Below, piece by piece: positions 16,792 to 25,279 of a stretch of DNA of 64,000 nucleotides. Under the pieces are notes generated by a model. The model was not told where the DNA came from and did no database searches. It saw only the letters and a list, made by a program, of their open reading frames with translations. Both the position numbers and the translations under genes were made by a program. Each line of letters opens with the position of its first letter. The first letter of the stretch is position 1. Origin of the DNA: Ottowia flava (GTDB lineage: Bacteria; Pseudomonadota; Gammaproteobacteria; Burkholderiales; Burkholderiaceae_C); assembly GCF_042680565.1 (NCBI RefSeq), contig NZ_JBHUEJ010000034.1, positions 1 through 64,000 on the forward strand, written 5' to 3'.

Positions 16792-17958
16792 TCAGCGGCG
16801 CAGGCCGAGCAGTTCGCGCGCGATGACCCAGCGGTGCACCTCGGACGGGCCTTCGTAAATGCGCATCAGCCGGGTTTCGTTGGCCATCTGCTGCAGGGGC
16901 AGTTCCTTGGTCATACCCATGGCGCCCAGGGTCTGCATGGCGTGGTCGATCACGTCCCAGGCCATTTCGGTGGCGAAGACCTTGATCATCGAGACCTGCA
17001 TACGCGCTTCATCGCCCGCGTCGATGCGGGCGGCCGCGTCGTAGGTCATCAGGCGGCAGGCGTGGATGCGGGTAGCGGCGTTGGCGACCCACCACTGGAT
17101 CGCCTGGCGGTCGGCCAGCCTGGCGCCGAAGGTCTCGCGCTGTTGGGCGTATTCGCACAGCATGTCGAGCGCGCGCTGAGCGCGGCCGATGCACCAGGCG
17201 GCCATCTGCACGCGGCGGGTCGACAGGCGCGACTGCATGGGCGCGAAGCCGTGCCCTTCGCGCCCCAGCATCTGGCTGGACGGGACGCGGCAGTCGTCAA
17301 AAGCGACTTCGTAGGTCGATACACCCCCGATCATCGGAATGCGCCGCTCAACGCGAAAGCCCGGCGTGTCGCGATCGACGATGAAGGCGGAGATGCCGCC
17401 GCGCGCGCCCTTGGCCTTGTCGGTCACCGCCATGGCGATGGTCCAGTCGGCACGGGCCGCGCGGCTGATCCAGATCTTGCGGCCGTTCAGGATCCAGTGG
17501 TCGCCGTCACGCTCGGCCCGGGTGCTCATCATGGCCGGGTCGCCGCCGGCGCCGGGCTCCGAGATGGCGATCGCCGACACGGTTTCGCCGCGGGCGTAGG
17601 GCGCCAGGTAGCGCGCGCGTTGCGCTTCGTTGGCGGTCAACATCAGCATGCGCAGATTGGGCGAATCGGGTGGCAGCTCGTAGGGCGTGACCGTGTGGCC
17701 CAGCGCTTCGTTGACACCGACCATGGCGACCACGGGCAAGTCCGAGCCACCCATCTCCTCCGGCGCGTCCAGTCCCCACAGGCCCAGCTCACGCGTAAGC
17801 TTGTCCAGACGCTCTTTTTCCTCGACAAGCAGCTCCAGCGGCTGACCGGCGGCCTCGCGCGACAGCACGGCGGGCTCCAGGGGAATCAGGTGCTCGCGCA
17901 CGAAGCGGGCGACCAGCTCCTTGAGCATGCGGTGTTCTTCAGGCAATTCCGTGTTCAT
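16792..17958 (-). CDS. Acyl-CoA dehydrogenase
   Basis: 388-aa FAD flavoprotein introducing a C2-C3 double bond in an acyl-CoA and passing electrons to ETF. Visible are the ISEPGAGGDPAMMSTRAERD and GRKIWISRAARADWTIAM segments, VSTYEVAFDDCRVP and the C-terminal signature RIYEGPSEVHRWVIARELLG. Its ATG overlaps the stop of the CoA-transferase gene (ATGA), so the two are co-translated. Substrate chain length cannot be read from sequence; a short branched or dicarboxylic substrate would fit the context. Confidence 0.92.
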   Translation of the reverse strand: MNTELPEEHRMLKELVARFVREHLIPLEPAVLSREAAGQPLELLVEEKERLDKLTRELGLWGLDAPEEMGGSDLPVVAMVGVNEALGHTVTPYELPPDSPNLRMLMLTANEAQRARYLAPYARGETVSAIAISEPGAGGDPAMMSTRAERDGDHWILNGRKIWISRAARADWTIAMAVTDKAKGARGGISAFIVDRDTPGFRVERRIPMIGGVSTYEVAFDDCRVPSSQMLGREGHGFAPMQSRLSTRRVQMAAWCIGRAQRALDMLCEYAQQRETFGARLADRQAIQWWVANAATRIHACRLMTYDAAARIDAGDEARMQVSMIKVFATEMAWDVIDHAMQTLGAMGMTKELPLQQMANETRLMRIYEGPSEVHRWVIARELLGLRR

Positions 17959-19139
17959 GGTCTGGATCCGTCGTGGGAAGGGAGTTCGCCGAGCACTTCG
18001 GCCGTGTGTTCACCCAGCGCAGGTGCATGGCGGCGCAGCGACAGCGGTGTCGCGGAAAACCGCGCGGTCGGTCGCAGCTCGACCAAGGCGCCCTCGGTCG
18101 GATGCTGGGTGTGCTGGAACAGGCCCACGGCGCGCAGGTGCGGGTGGTTGGGCAACTCGTCGATGCCATAGATCGGCGTGGCAGGGATGTCGAGGTCTTC
18201 GAAGATCGCCATCCACTCGGCAGACGAGCGCGTCGGGGTGATTTCCGCCATGGCGGCGTAGAGCGCGCGGATGTTGGCGTTGCGCAGGGCCGGGTCGGTC
18301 ACGGCAAAGCGTTCGGCCAGGTCCTCGCGGTCGGCGGCGCGGAAAAACGCCTGCCAGTGGCGCTCGGTGTAGGGCAGGGCGCAGATCCAGCCGTCCTGCG
18401 TCGGCGCCGGGCGACGGCCACCTTGCATCAGGCGCGCGTAGCCGGCGGGCTCGGTCTGCGGCTCGAAGGTCAGGCCGCCCAGGTGTTCAGCGAGCGCGAA
18501 GGAGGCCATGGTTTCCAGCATCGGCACTTCGACGCTCTGGCCCACGCCATGGCGCTCGCGGTGGAAAAGTGCCGCCAGCACGGCGTTGGCCAGCGCCAGC
18601 CCGGTGGTCTTGTCGGCGATCAGGCTGGGGACGTAGTCCGGCTGGGCGCTCAACGAGGTGGTGAGCCCGACCAGACCGCAAGCGGCCTGGATGATGTCGT
18701 CAAAGGCCGGGCGGTCGCGGTGTGGGCCGTCCTGGCCAAAGCCGGTCGCCACGCAGTAGACGATGCGTGCATTGATCGCTGCCACGGCCTCGTAGCCGAA
18801 GCCGAGGCGCTCGATGGCCGACACGCGCATGTTGTGCACCAACACGTCCGCGGTGGCGATGAGCTGGCGCAGCTGCTCGGCGCCTTCGGGCGTCTTGAGA
18901 TCGATCACCACGGAGCGCTTGTTGCGGTTGAGCGCCAGGTAGATCGAGCTCATGCCGCGGTGGCGCGAGACGCCGTTGGCGCGCATCAGGTCGCCTTCAG
19001 GCGCCTCGATCTTGATCACGTCGGCACCGAAATCCGCCAGGATCTGCGTGGCCAGTGGACCGAGGACGACGGAGGTCAGGTCGAGCACGCGCACGCCGTC
19101 CAGCGGGCCGGCCGATGTCGTGGACTTGGTTGGGGTCAT
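17955..19139 (-). CDS. CaiB/BaiF family (class III) CoA-transferase
   Basis: Moves CoA between acids as an acyl-CoA donor/acceptor pair. The start at 19139 (MTPTKSTTSAGPLDGVRVLD) gives 394 aa; the longer frame into the upstream gene is not supported. Family text includes GVRVLDLTSVVLGPL, NRNKRSVVIDLKTPEGAEQL, ADVLVHNMR and a late EWMAIFEDLDIPATPIYGID. It lies 10 bp after the enoyl-CoA hydratase gene and overlaps the next gene by 4 bp, so it probably activates the acid substrate of this cluster. Confidence 0.92.
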   Translation of the reverse strand: MTPTKSTTSAGPLDGVRVLDLTSVVLGPLATQILADFGADVIKIEAPEGDLMRANGVSRHRGMSSIYLALNRNKRSVVIDLKTPEGAEQLRQLIATADVLVHNMRVSAIERLGFGYEAVAAINARIVYCVATGFGQDGPHRDRPAFDDIIQAACGLVGLTTSLSAQPDYVPSLIADKTTGLALANAVLAALFHRERHGVGQSVEVPMLETMASFALAEHLGGLTFEPQTEPAGYARLMQGGRRPAPTQDGWICALPYTERHWQAFFRAADREDLAERFAVTDPALRNANIRALYAAMAEITPTRSSAEWMAIFEDLDIPATPIYGIDELPNHPHLRAVGLFQHTQHPTEGALVELRPTARFSATPLSLRRHAPALGEHTAEVLGELPSHDGSRP

Positions 19140-19149
19140 GCGGGGTTCC

Positions 19150-19923
19150 TCAGCGGCCATGAAACACGGGGGCGCGGCGGGCGGCCATGGCGGCCACGCC
19201 TTCACGGAAGTCTTCGGTGGCGAATTCGGTGCGCTGGATCGCGCATTCGTGCCGGTTGGCCTGCACGATGGCATCGGCCAGGCCCCGACGCAGCGTGGCG
19301 CGGGTGGATTCGACGGCCAGCGGGGCGGAAGTCGCGATTTCCTCAGCCAGAGCCAGCGCGGTGGGCAGTACCTGCGCCTTGTCGACGAGCACGTCGATCA
19401 GTCCGAGGGCCTCGGCTTTGGCGCCGTCGATGCGTCGGCCGGTGTAGAACATCAGGCTGGCCTGCTGCTCGCCGATCAGGCGGGGCAGCGTCAGACTCAG
19501 GCCGAAGCCGGGGTGAAAGCCCAGGCGGTTGAAGTTGGCGCTGAAGCGGGCCTCGGCGCACGCGACGCGGAAATCTGCCACCAGCGCCAGACCGAGACCC
19601 GCGCCGACCGCGGCGCCTTCGATGGCCGCGACGATGGGTTTGCGGCCGCGAAACAGCCGCATCGCCTGCACGTAGAACGACGAGGGATCGGCGTCTGACG
19701 TTGGCGTCTGGCGAGGGGCGCCGAAGTCCGCACCGGCACAGAAGGCGCTGGCGCCTGAGCTGAGCACGATGGCCCGGCAGGCGGCGTCGGCATCGAGCGC
19801 CTCCAGCGCATCGGCCAAACGGCGCATCACGTCTTCGTCAACGTAGTTGTGCGGTGGGCGGGTCAGCACGACATGGGCGACGTGCCCCGTCTGTGACACC
19901 TGGATGTCGTCTGCAGTGGTCAT
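19150..19923 (-). CDS. Enoyl-CoA hydratase/isomerase family protein
   Basis: 257 aa from ATG 19923. Crotonase-fold oxyanion-hole segments are visible as SGASAFCAGADFGA and AIEGAAVGAGLGLALVADFR, with GFHPGFGLSLTLPRLIG after them. It probably hydrates the enoyl-CoA made by the dehydrogenase in the same operon. It is the first gene of the unit and diverges from the IclR regulator gene. Confidence 0.9.
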   Translation of the reverse strand: MTTADDIQVSQTGHVAHVVLTRPPHNYVDEDVMRRLADALEALDADAACRAIVLSSGASAFCAGADFGAPRQTPTSDADPSSFYVQAMRLFRGRKPIVAAIEGAAVGAGLGLALVADFRVACAEARFSANFNRLGFHPGFGLSLTLPRLIGEQQASLMFYTGRRIDGAKAEALGLIDVLVDKAQVLPTALALAEEIATSAPLAVESTRATLRRGLADAIVQANRHECAIQRTEFATEDFREGVAAMAARRAPVFHGR

Positions 19924-19994
19924 GCCCGGCTTGTCTCCTTCGGGTGGGTGGTGGGAATCTGGCCCAAGTATTTCTGGCGCACCCCGGGTCTGGC

Positions 19995-20021
19995 TATACT
20001 GGAATTTCAATAGTTGAAATT
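19995..20021. promoter_or_regulatory. iclR promoter element and IclR-type operator
   Basis: A TATACT -10-like hexamer (19995-20000) is followed by a perfect inverted repeat AATTTCAA-TAG-TTGAAATT (20003-20021), ending 11 bp before the iclR ATG. Position and symmetry suggest an autoregulatory IclR operator that could also act on the divergent acyl-CoA operon. The assignment is inferred. Confidence 0.6.
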
Positions 20022-20032
20022 ACGAGGCGTGC

Positions 20033-20860
20033 ATGCCAGCTACCGTCAGCGGCGTTTCGTCCCGCAGGGAAACCGCGCTGACCCGCGTGTTCACACGCGA
20101 CGCGGCGGGCAGCCTCACGCTGGCGCGCGGGCTGCGCCTGTTGCACGCCTTCCGGGTGGGGGTGATCAGCCTGACGAATGCCGAGTTGGCGCGTCGCACC
20201 CAACTGCCGCGCCCCACAGTCAGCCGCTTGACCCAATCGCTGGTCGAAGCCGGGTTTCTGGATTACGACGTGGACGAGCGCAGTTATCGGCTGAGCGCGC
20301 TGTTTCTCAGCCTGTCAGACGCCTACCAGCAGGCGCATCCCACGAGCCACGTCGCGCAGCCGCTCATGCGGCAGTTGGCCGAGAAGCAGCGCCTGAACGC
20401 GGGGCTGGCCAGGCCGAACGATCTGGACATGGTGTACTTGGCCACCGAACGCTGGGGGCGTGACAGCGTCTCGCAGGTGCGGCGGGTCACCGCAGGTACC
20501 CGTGTGCCGATGGAGCAGACGGCGACCGGGCTGTCTCATCTGGCTTCGTTGAACGATGCTGCTCTGGACCATCTGGTGCCACGCCTGGCCCAGCGCAGCG
20601 GCGTGACGGAGGCTGCGGTGCGAGCCAGTGTCCTGCGCTGCACGCGGCAGATGGCGCGGCAGGGCTATTGCACGGCGGAGTTCATGCCCGATCACCTGTT
20701 CGCCGTCGCCACCACCTTGGTCAGCGCGGACGACCAGACCTACAGCCTCAGCATCAGCTTTTCGTGCGAGCGCGAACGCGTACCGGCCGAATTGCGACGC
20801 CACGCGATGTACCTCAAGAAGCTCAAGCGGGACATCCTCGCGGCCAGCGCCCGGCCGTAA
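20033..20860 (+). CDS. IclR family transcriptional regulator
   Basis: 275 aa with an N-terminal winged helix (LTLARGLRLLHAFRVGVISL, then NAELARRTQLPRPTVSRLTQ) and a C-terminal IclR effector domain (AGTRVPMEQTATGLSHLAS). It diverges from the enoyl-CoA hydratase/CoA-transferase/acyl-CoA dehydrogenase/Bug operon, and so is the obvious candidate for its control, with a small carboxylate or CoA thioester as effector. An inverted repeat lies just before its start. Confidence 0.92.
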   Translation: MPATVSGVSSRRETALTRVFTRDAAGSLTLARGLRLLHAFRVGVISLTNAELARRTQLPRPTVSRLTQSLVEAGFLDYDVDERSYRLSALFLSLSDAYQQAHPTSHVAQPLMRQLAEKQRLNAGLARPNDLDMVYLATERWGRDSVSQVRRVTAGTRVPMEQTATGLSHLASLNDAALDHLVPRLAQRSGVTEAAVRASVLRCTRQMARQGYCTAEFMPDHLFAVATTLVSADDQTYSLSISFSCERERVPAELRRHAMYLKKLKRDILAASARP

Positions 20861-20891
20861 GCTGCGCCGCGGGGTGCCTTGCGGCGCAGGC

Positions 20892-22442
20892 TCAGGCGGT
20901 ATGGGCCTTGCGCAGTTCGCGCTTGAGCAGTTTGCCGCTGGGGTTCTTGGGCAGCGCGTCGGCGAACACCACGCGCTTGGGCGCCTTGAAGGTGGCCATG
21001 TGGGTGGTGCAGTGGGCGATGACCTGCTCTTCGGTCAGCGCCTGCCCGACCTTGACGACGATGACGGCCGTGACGGCTTCGACCCATTTCGGGTCGGGCA
21101 GACCGATCACGGCGACTTCGCTCACCTCGGGCAGGCGGTAGATCATTTCCTCGACCTCGCGGCTGGCCACGTTTTCACCGCCGGTCTTGATCATGTCCTT
21201 CATGCGGTCGACGACGGTGATGTAGCCCTCGTCGTCGATCACGCCCAGGTCGCCCGAATGGAACCAGTCGCCGCTGAAGGCCGCGGCGGTGCGCGCTTCG
21301 TCCTTGAAGTAGCCCTGCATCAGGTGCGGCGAGCGGTGCACGATCTCGCCGACTTCGCCCACGGCCACGTCGCGCATGTCCAGATCGACCACGCGCGTTT
21401 CCACGTTCAGCACGGCGCGCCCGGCCGAGCCGGCCTTGCGCAGCTGGTCGTCCGGGCCGAGCATGGTGGCAAGCGGGGCGATTTCGGTCTGGCCGTACAG
21501 ATTCCACAGCCGCACGTTCGGCAGGCGGCGGGCGATTTCCTTGAGCACTTCCACCGGCATGATCGACGCGCCGTAGTAGCCCTTGGCCAGCTTCGACAGA
21601 TCGGTGCCGTCAAACAACGGCGAGCGCATCAGCGCGATCCACACCGTGGGCGGCGCAAAGAAGCTGGTGATGCCCTGGTTGGCCATCAGCGGCAGCAGGT
21701 GGTCGGGCGTGGGTTTGGCGGTGATGTGGTTCTCGGCACCGACGTAGATGGCGGGGCCGAAGAACACGTCGAGCTGCGCGCAGTGGTAGAGCGGCAGCGC
21801 ATGCAGAACCACGTCGCCTTCGGCGATTTCGGCGTTAATGACGCAGCTGACGTACTGCCACAGCACGGCGTCGTGGGTCAGCATGGCGCCCTTGGGGCTG
21901 GATTCGGTGCCGCTGGTGTAGACGATCTGCGCCAGGTCGGTGCTTTGCAGCGGCACGTCGGGCAGGGCGGCCGTGCAGGCGGCCAGCTCGTCGAAGCTGA
22001 CCATGCCGGGCACCGGCTGGCTCGGGTCTTCGGAGGGCAGCCAGATGAAATTCGTGACCTGCGTATCCAGCGCAGCGGCGGCGTGCGCCAGCTCCGCCAG
22101 GCCGCTGTCGGTGGCCAGCCATTTCGCCCCGGCGTGGCGCAGGATGTAGGCGACCTCGTCGGCCTTGAGCATGAAGTTGATGGGCACCAGCACCGCGCCC
22201 AGGCGCGCCAGCGCAAAGCGCAGTGCGGCGAAGCCGTGCGAGTTGCGCGCCAGCACGGCCACGTGATCGCCCGTGCGAATGCCGCGCTGTGCCAAGCCCG
22301 CAGCCAGGCGCGTGACGATGGCATCGAACTCGGCGTACGTCCAGCGCGTGTCACCGCAGACGATGCCGGTCTTGGTCGGCAGGCGCAGCGCCGTGCGGCG
22401 CAGGACGTCGGCGATCGACTGGCGGCGAACGATGGGGTGCAT
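20892..22442 (-). CDS. Acyl-CoA synthetase (AMP-forming)
   Basis: 516 aa, ANL superfamily: activates a carboxylic acid through an acyl-adenylate to the CoA thioester. The P-loop-like motif YTSGTESSPKGAMLTHDAVL near residue 170, NLYGQTEIAP, the hinge SGDLGVIDDEGYITVVDR and the C-terminal lysine region NPSGKLLKRELR are all present. It resembles long- or medium-chain fatty acyl or feruloyl-type ligases. It lies next to the IclR/acyl-CoA cluster on the opposite side of iclR, so the functions are probably linked. Confidence 0.92.
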   Translation of the reverse strand: MHPIVRRQSIADVLRRTALRLPTKTGIVCGDTRWTYAEFDAIVTRLAAGLAQRGIRTGDHVAVLARNSHGFAALRFALARLGAVLVPINFMLKADEVAYILRHAGAKWLATDSGLAELAHAAAALDTQVTNFIWLPSEDPSQPVPGMVSFDELAACTAALPDVPLQSTDLAQIVYTSGTESSPKGAMLTHDAVLWQYVSCVINAEIAEGDVVLHALPLYHCAQLDVFFGPAIYVGAENHITAKPTPDHLLPLMANQGITSFFAPPTVWIALMRSPLFDGTDLSKLAKGYYGASIMPVEVLKEIARRLPNVRLWNLYGQTEIAPLATMLGPDDQLRKAGSAGRAVLNVETRVVDLDMRDVAVGEVGEIVHRSPHLMQGYFKDEARTAAAFSGDWFHSGDLGVIDDEGYITVVDRMKDMIKTGGENVASREVEEMIYRLPEVSEVAVIGLPDPKWVEAVTAVIVVKVGQALTEEQVIAHCTTHMATFKAPKRVVFADALPKNPSGKLLKRELRKAHTA

Positions 22443-22467
22443 GCAGGTCTCCTGAGTTGAATTCTGG

Positions 22468-22515
22468 ATAAAATTGGTCTACAGCCCTACAACCATAAGC
22501 GCCAATAGCTATAAA
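22468..22515 (+). repeat. Dispersed intergenic repeat, copy 8
   Basis: AAAATTGGTCTACAGCCC, TACAACCATAAGCGCC, AATAGCTATAAAGTTTG. It lies between the methyltransferase (3' side) and the upstream end of the acyl-CoA synthetase. Confidence 0.75.
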
Positions 22516-23216
22516 GTTTGAAGCAAATTGATGCGCATCGGACGCAGGAAGGGCGTGCCCGGTGGCGGCTTGAGCGCCTCGAAACGCTCGCGCACCGCGT
22601 CGCGCATGCCGGGGCTCCAGCGGCGGTCGGCATAGGTCACGCCGGTCATGCGACGCTCGTAATCATCGAAATCGGTAAAGCGCACCGGCATGTCGAAATG
22701 GAGTTCGGCCACTTCGCGCCAGCCGCCCGTGGCCAGTGCGCGCTGCACGGCGGCGTACGCGGCCTCGCGCACCTGCTGCTCATCGTTGAACAAGCGGTTG
22801 ATCTCGTTGAGCGGGCCGTCGAACACGGGCTCCGACACATACAGATGGGCCCTGAGGCGCAGCACGCGCCGGGTCTCGGCCAGCGCCTGGTCCAGCAGAG
22901 GCAGCGGCACGTGGTGCAGCGACTTGAGCATCAACGCCAGGTCGAACTGCGCATCCGGCGAGGGGATGGCCTGCGCGCCCGCGGCCACAAAGCGCAGCCC
23001 GGGGACGGCCGGCGCGGCCAGATTTTGCGCGTGCTGGATCGCGTCCACTTCGAGCGCCAGCACGCTGCAGTCCGGGCGCGTCTGCACCAGGCGCCGCGAC
23101 AGCGCTGCCCCGCCGCAGCCCAGCTCGATCACACGCAAGTTGTGCAGCGGCACCCAGCGCGCGATCAGCGCCAGTTCGTCACGCGTCTGTTCGGTGGTGG
23201 GGGCGATCAGCGGCAT
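22509..23216 (-). CDS. Class I SAM-dependent methyltransferase
   Basis: 235 aa from ATG 23216; a longer frame exists, but its extra residues look like out-of-frame NUDIX sequence. Motif I is LRVIELGCGGAALSRRL near residue 30, followed by LALEVDAIQHAQNLA and FDLALMLKSLHHVP. Target unknown. It lies 16 bp after the NUDIX gene, so they are probably co-transcribed. Its 3' end touches a repeat copy. Confidence 0.85.
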   Translation of the reverse strand: MPLIAPTTEQTRDELALIARWVPLHNLRVIELGCGGAALSRRLVQTRPDCSVLALEVDAIQHAQNLAAPAVPGLRFVAAGAQAIPSPDAQFDLALMLKSLHHVPLPLLDQALAETRRVLRLRAHLYVSEPVFDGPLNEINRLFNDEQQVREAAYAAVQRALATGGWREVAELHFDMPVRFTDFDDYERRMTGVTYADRRWSPGMRDAVRERFEALKPPPGTPFLRPMRINLLQTL

Positions 23217-23232
23217 CGTGAGCGGTGGCGAT

Positions 23233-24123
23233 TCAGTCCAGGAACGGGCCAAAGCCCTCGGGCGGCTCGAAACGCTTGTTGCGCCACACCACGCGCGTGG
23301 GCACGGGCTCGGGCAGGGCGCGCTCTGGCACCGAGTGCATGGGATCGCCCGGGTAGCAGAGCACGCGGGTTTCGCTGGTTTCGACGGGCTCGGGCTCGAC
23401 CAGCGCCGGACGGCGCGCACGTGCGTCCTGCATGGCGGCGGCCACGTCGGCGTACTGCATGAGGTGCAGCAGGCTGATGATCTGCGGCGGCGCCAGGTCG
23501 ATCTCGTGCGCGCGGTATTGCTGCAGCGCGGTGCGCGGCGGCAGCCAGCGCGCTTCGGTGACCTCGAAATCGTCGATGCGGGTTTCCTGTGCCGCGGGTG
23601 CGGCGGCCAGGAAGAAGCGGGTGTCGAAGCGCTTGTTCATCACCGAAGGGCGGCGCGGGGTGATCCAGCGCGACCACGGCGCGAGCGCGTCGGTGTCCAG
23701 CCGCGCCTCGCGCTCGGCCAGCAGGGCGCCGAACGTCGTGCCCGTGCGCAAGCGCTCGCAGGCCTCGGCGCTGCGGGTGGCGACCTCGGCATCGCCGAGC
23801 TGAAGGTAGAGCAGGCCGGATTCCTCGGCCGCCTCGCGAGCGGCCGCGACGTACAGCCCAGCCGCCTGCGCAGGCGTCAAGCCGGGCTCGCCCAGGCGCG
23901 CGTGCAGCTCGGCCGGATCGCGGTCGAGCCGCGCGAGCAGATCGGGCGCGGTGTCTTCCTTGTCCACCTTGCCGCCCGGAAAGACGTAGGCGCCGCCCAG
24001 CACGGCGGAATCGGTATGGCGCCGCATGAGCAGCACTTCCAGCCCGGCCGCGCCGTCGCGCAGCATGACCACGCTGGCCGCGTCGCGCGGCGGGGTGTCG
24101 ATGATCTCGTGGTTGAGTTCCAT
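23233..24123 (-). CDS. NUDIX hydrolase (NUDT19-like, CoA/ADP-ribose type)
   Basis: 296 aa from ATG 24123. The first half of the Nudix box (AYVFPGGKVDKEDTAPD) is separated from the second (AAAREAAEESGLLYLQ) by an insertion of about 35 residues, as in NUDT7/NUDT19-type pyrophosphatases that cleave CoA or CoA esters. The nearby acyl-CoA genes would fit a CoA-related role, but this is inference. Confidence 0.85.
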   Translation of the reverse strand: MELNHEIIDTPPRDAASVVMLRDGAAGLEVLLMRRHTDSAVLGGAYVFPGGKVDKEDTAPDLLARLDRDPAELHARLGEPGLTPAQAAGLYVAAAREAAEESGLLYLQLGDAEVATRSAEACERLRTGTTFGALLAEREARLDTDALAPWSRWITPRRPSVMNKRFDTRFFLAAAPAAQETRIDDFEVTEARWLPPRTALQQYRAHEIDLAPPQIISLLHLMQYADVAAAMQDARARRPALVEPEPVETSETRVLCYPGDPMHSVPERALPEPVPTRVVWRNKRFEPPEGFGPFLD

Positions 24124-24249
24124 GGCGCCACATTGTGGCGGCAAGCGCGTGGGGCCACTGTCCGGTGGGCAACAGGCGCCGGTTGGCGGCTGAATTACAG
24201 TCGCCCCGAACTTTGTCTGACCCACTACTTACAACTGGAGAGAAGCAAC

Positions 24250-25161
24250 ATGGACAAGATCGATTTCACCGGCCGCGTGGCCATCGTCACGGGCGCGGGC
24301 GGCGGCCTGGGGCGCCTGCACGCGCTGGGCCTTGCCGCGCGCGGCGCCAAGGTGGTCGTCAACGACCTGGGCGGCGCGGTGGACGGCACCGGCGGTTCGG
24401 TCACTGCGGCACAGAAGGTGGTGGACGAGATCAAGGCCGCCGGCGGCGAGGCGATCGTCAACGGCGCTTCGGTGACCGACTTCGCGGCCGTGCAGGCCAT
24501 GGTGCAACAGGCGATCGACGCCTGGGGCCGCGTGGACATCCTGGTCAACAACGCCGGCATCCTGCGCGACAAGAGCTTCGCCAAGATGGAACTGGACGAC
24601 TTCCGCCTGGTGGTGGACGTGCACCTGATGGGCGCGGCCAATTGCACCAAGGCCGTGTGGGCGCACATGGTGGCGCAGAAGTACGGCCGCATCCTGATGA
24701 CGACGTCGTCCACTGGCCTGTACGGCAACTTTGGTCAGGCCAACTACGGCGCGGCCAAGATGGCGCTGGTCGGCCTGATGCAGACGCTGAGCATTGAGGG
24801 CGCCAAGAACGACATCCGGGTGAACTGCCTGGCACCCACCGCCGCCACGCGCATGACCGAAGGCCTGCTGCCCCCCGAGGTGATGGAAGCCATCCTTCCT
24901 GAAACCGTGGTGCCGACCATGCTGGTCGCCGTGAGCGAGCAGGCGCCCACGCGCACCATCTTCTGCGCCGGCGCCGGTACCTACGAAGCCGCCCACATCA
25001 CCCTGACGCAGGGCGTGCACCTGGGCCTGACGCCCGACACGCCCGAACGCCTGCTGGCCGCGCTGGGCCAGGTGACCGACAGTCAGGGCGAGACTGTGCC
25101 GATGAGCGGCGCCGAGCAGGGCACCAACGAGGTGCAGAAGGCGCTGGCGGCGCGCCGTTGA
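24250..25161 (+). CDS. SDR family oxidoreductase (3-hydroxyacyl-CoA dehydrogenase-like)
   Basis: 303 aa from ATG 24250, preceded by GGAGAG; the open frame reaches far upstream but only as a shadow. Rossmann motif TGAGGGLGRLHALGLAARGA, NDLGGAVDGTGG, NNAGILRDKSF and the active-site YGAAK (in NYGAAKMALVGL) match the dehydrogenase domain of MFE-2/17beta-HSD4-type (3R)-hydroxyacyl-CoA dehydrogenases. It probably oxidises a hydroxyacyl-CoA. It is monocistronic and divergent from the NUDIX gene. Confidence 0.9.
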   Translation: MDKIDFTGRVAIVTGAGGGLGRLHALGLAARGAKVVVNDLGGAVDGTGGSVTAAQKVVDEIKAAGGEAIVNGASVTDFAAVQAMVQQAIDAWGRVDILVNNAGILRDKSFAKMELDDFRLVVDVHLMGAANCTKAVWAHMVAQKYGRILMTTSSTGLYGNFGQANYGAAKMALVGLMQTLSIEGAKNDIRVNCLAPTAATRMTEGLLPPEVMEAILPETVVPTMLVAVSEQAPTRTIFCAGAGTYEAAHITLTQGVHLGLTPDTPERLLAALGQVTDSQGETVPMSGAEQGTNEVQKALAARR

Positions 25162-25279
25162 GCGGCTGCCCTGGCGGCCCATTGGCGACCGCCGGTCGTG
25201 CTCCGGATCAAGATGGGCGTGGCTGCACGCGGCCGTCAAGGCTGTGCTAACTTCGCGCCCTGCAAGACAAGGACACACC

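Noticed and set aside
22690..24249. Upstream extension of the SDR frame at 24250
   Set aside because: Shadow of the methyltransferase and NUDIX genes on the other strand; the Rossmann motif fixes the start.
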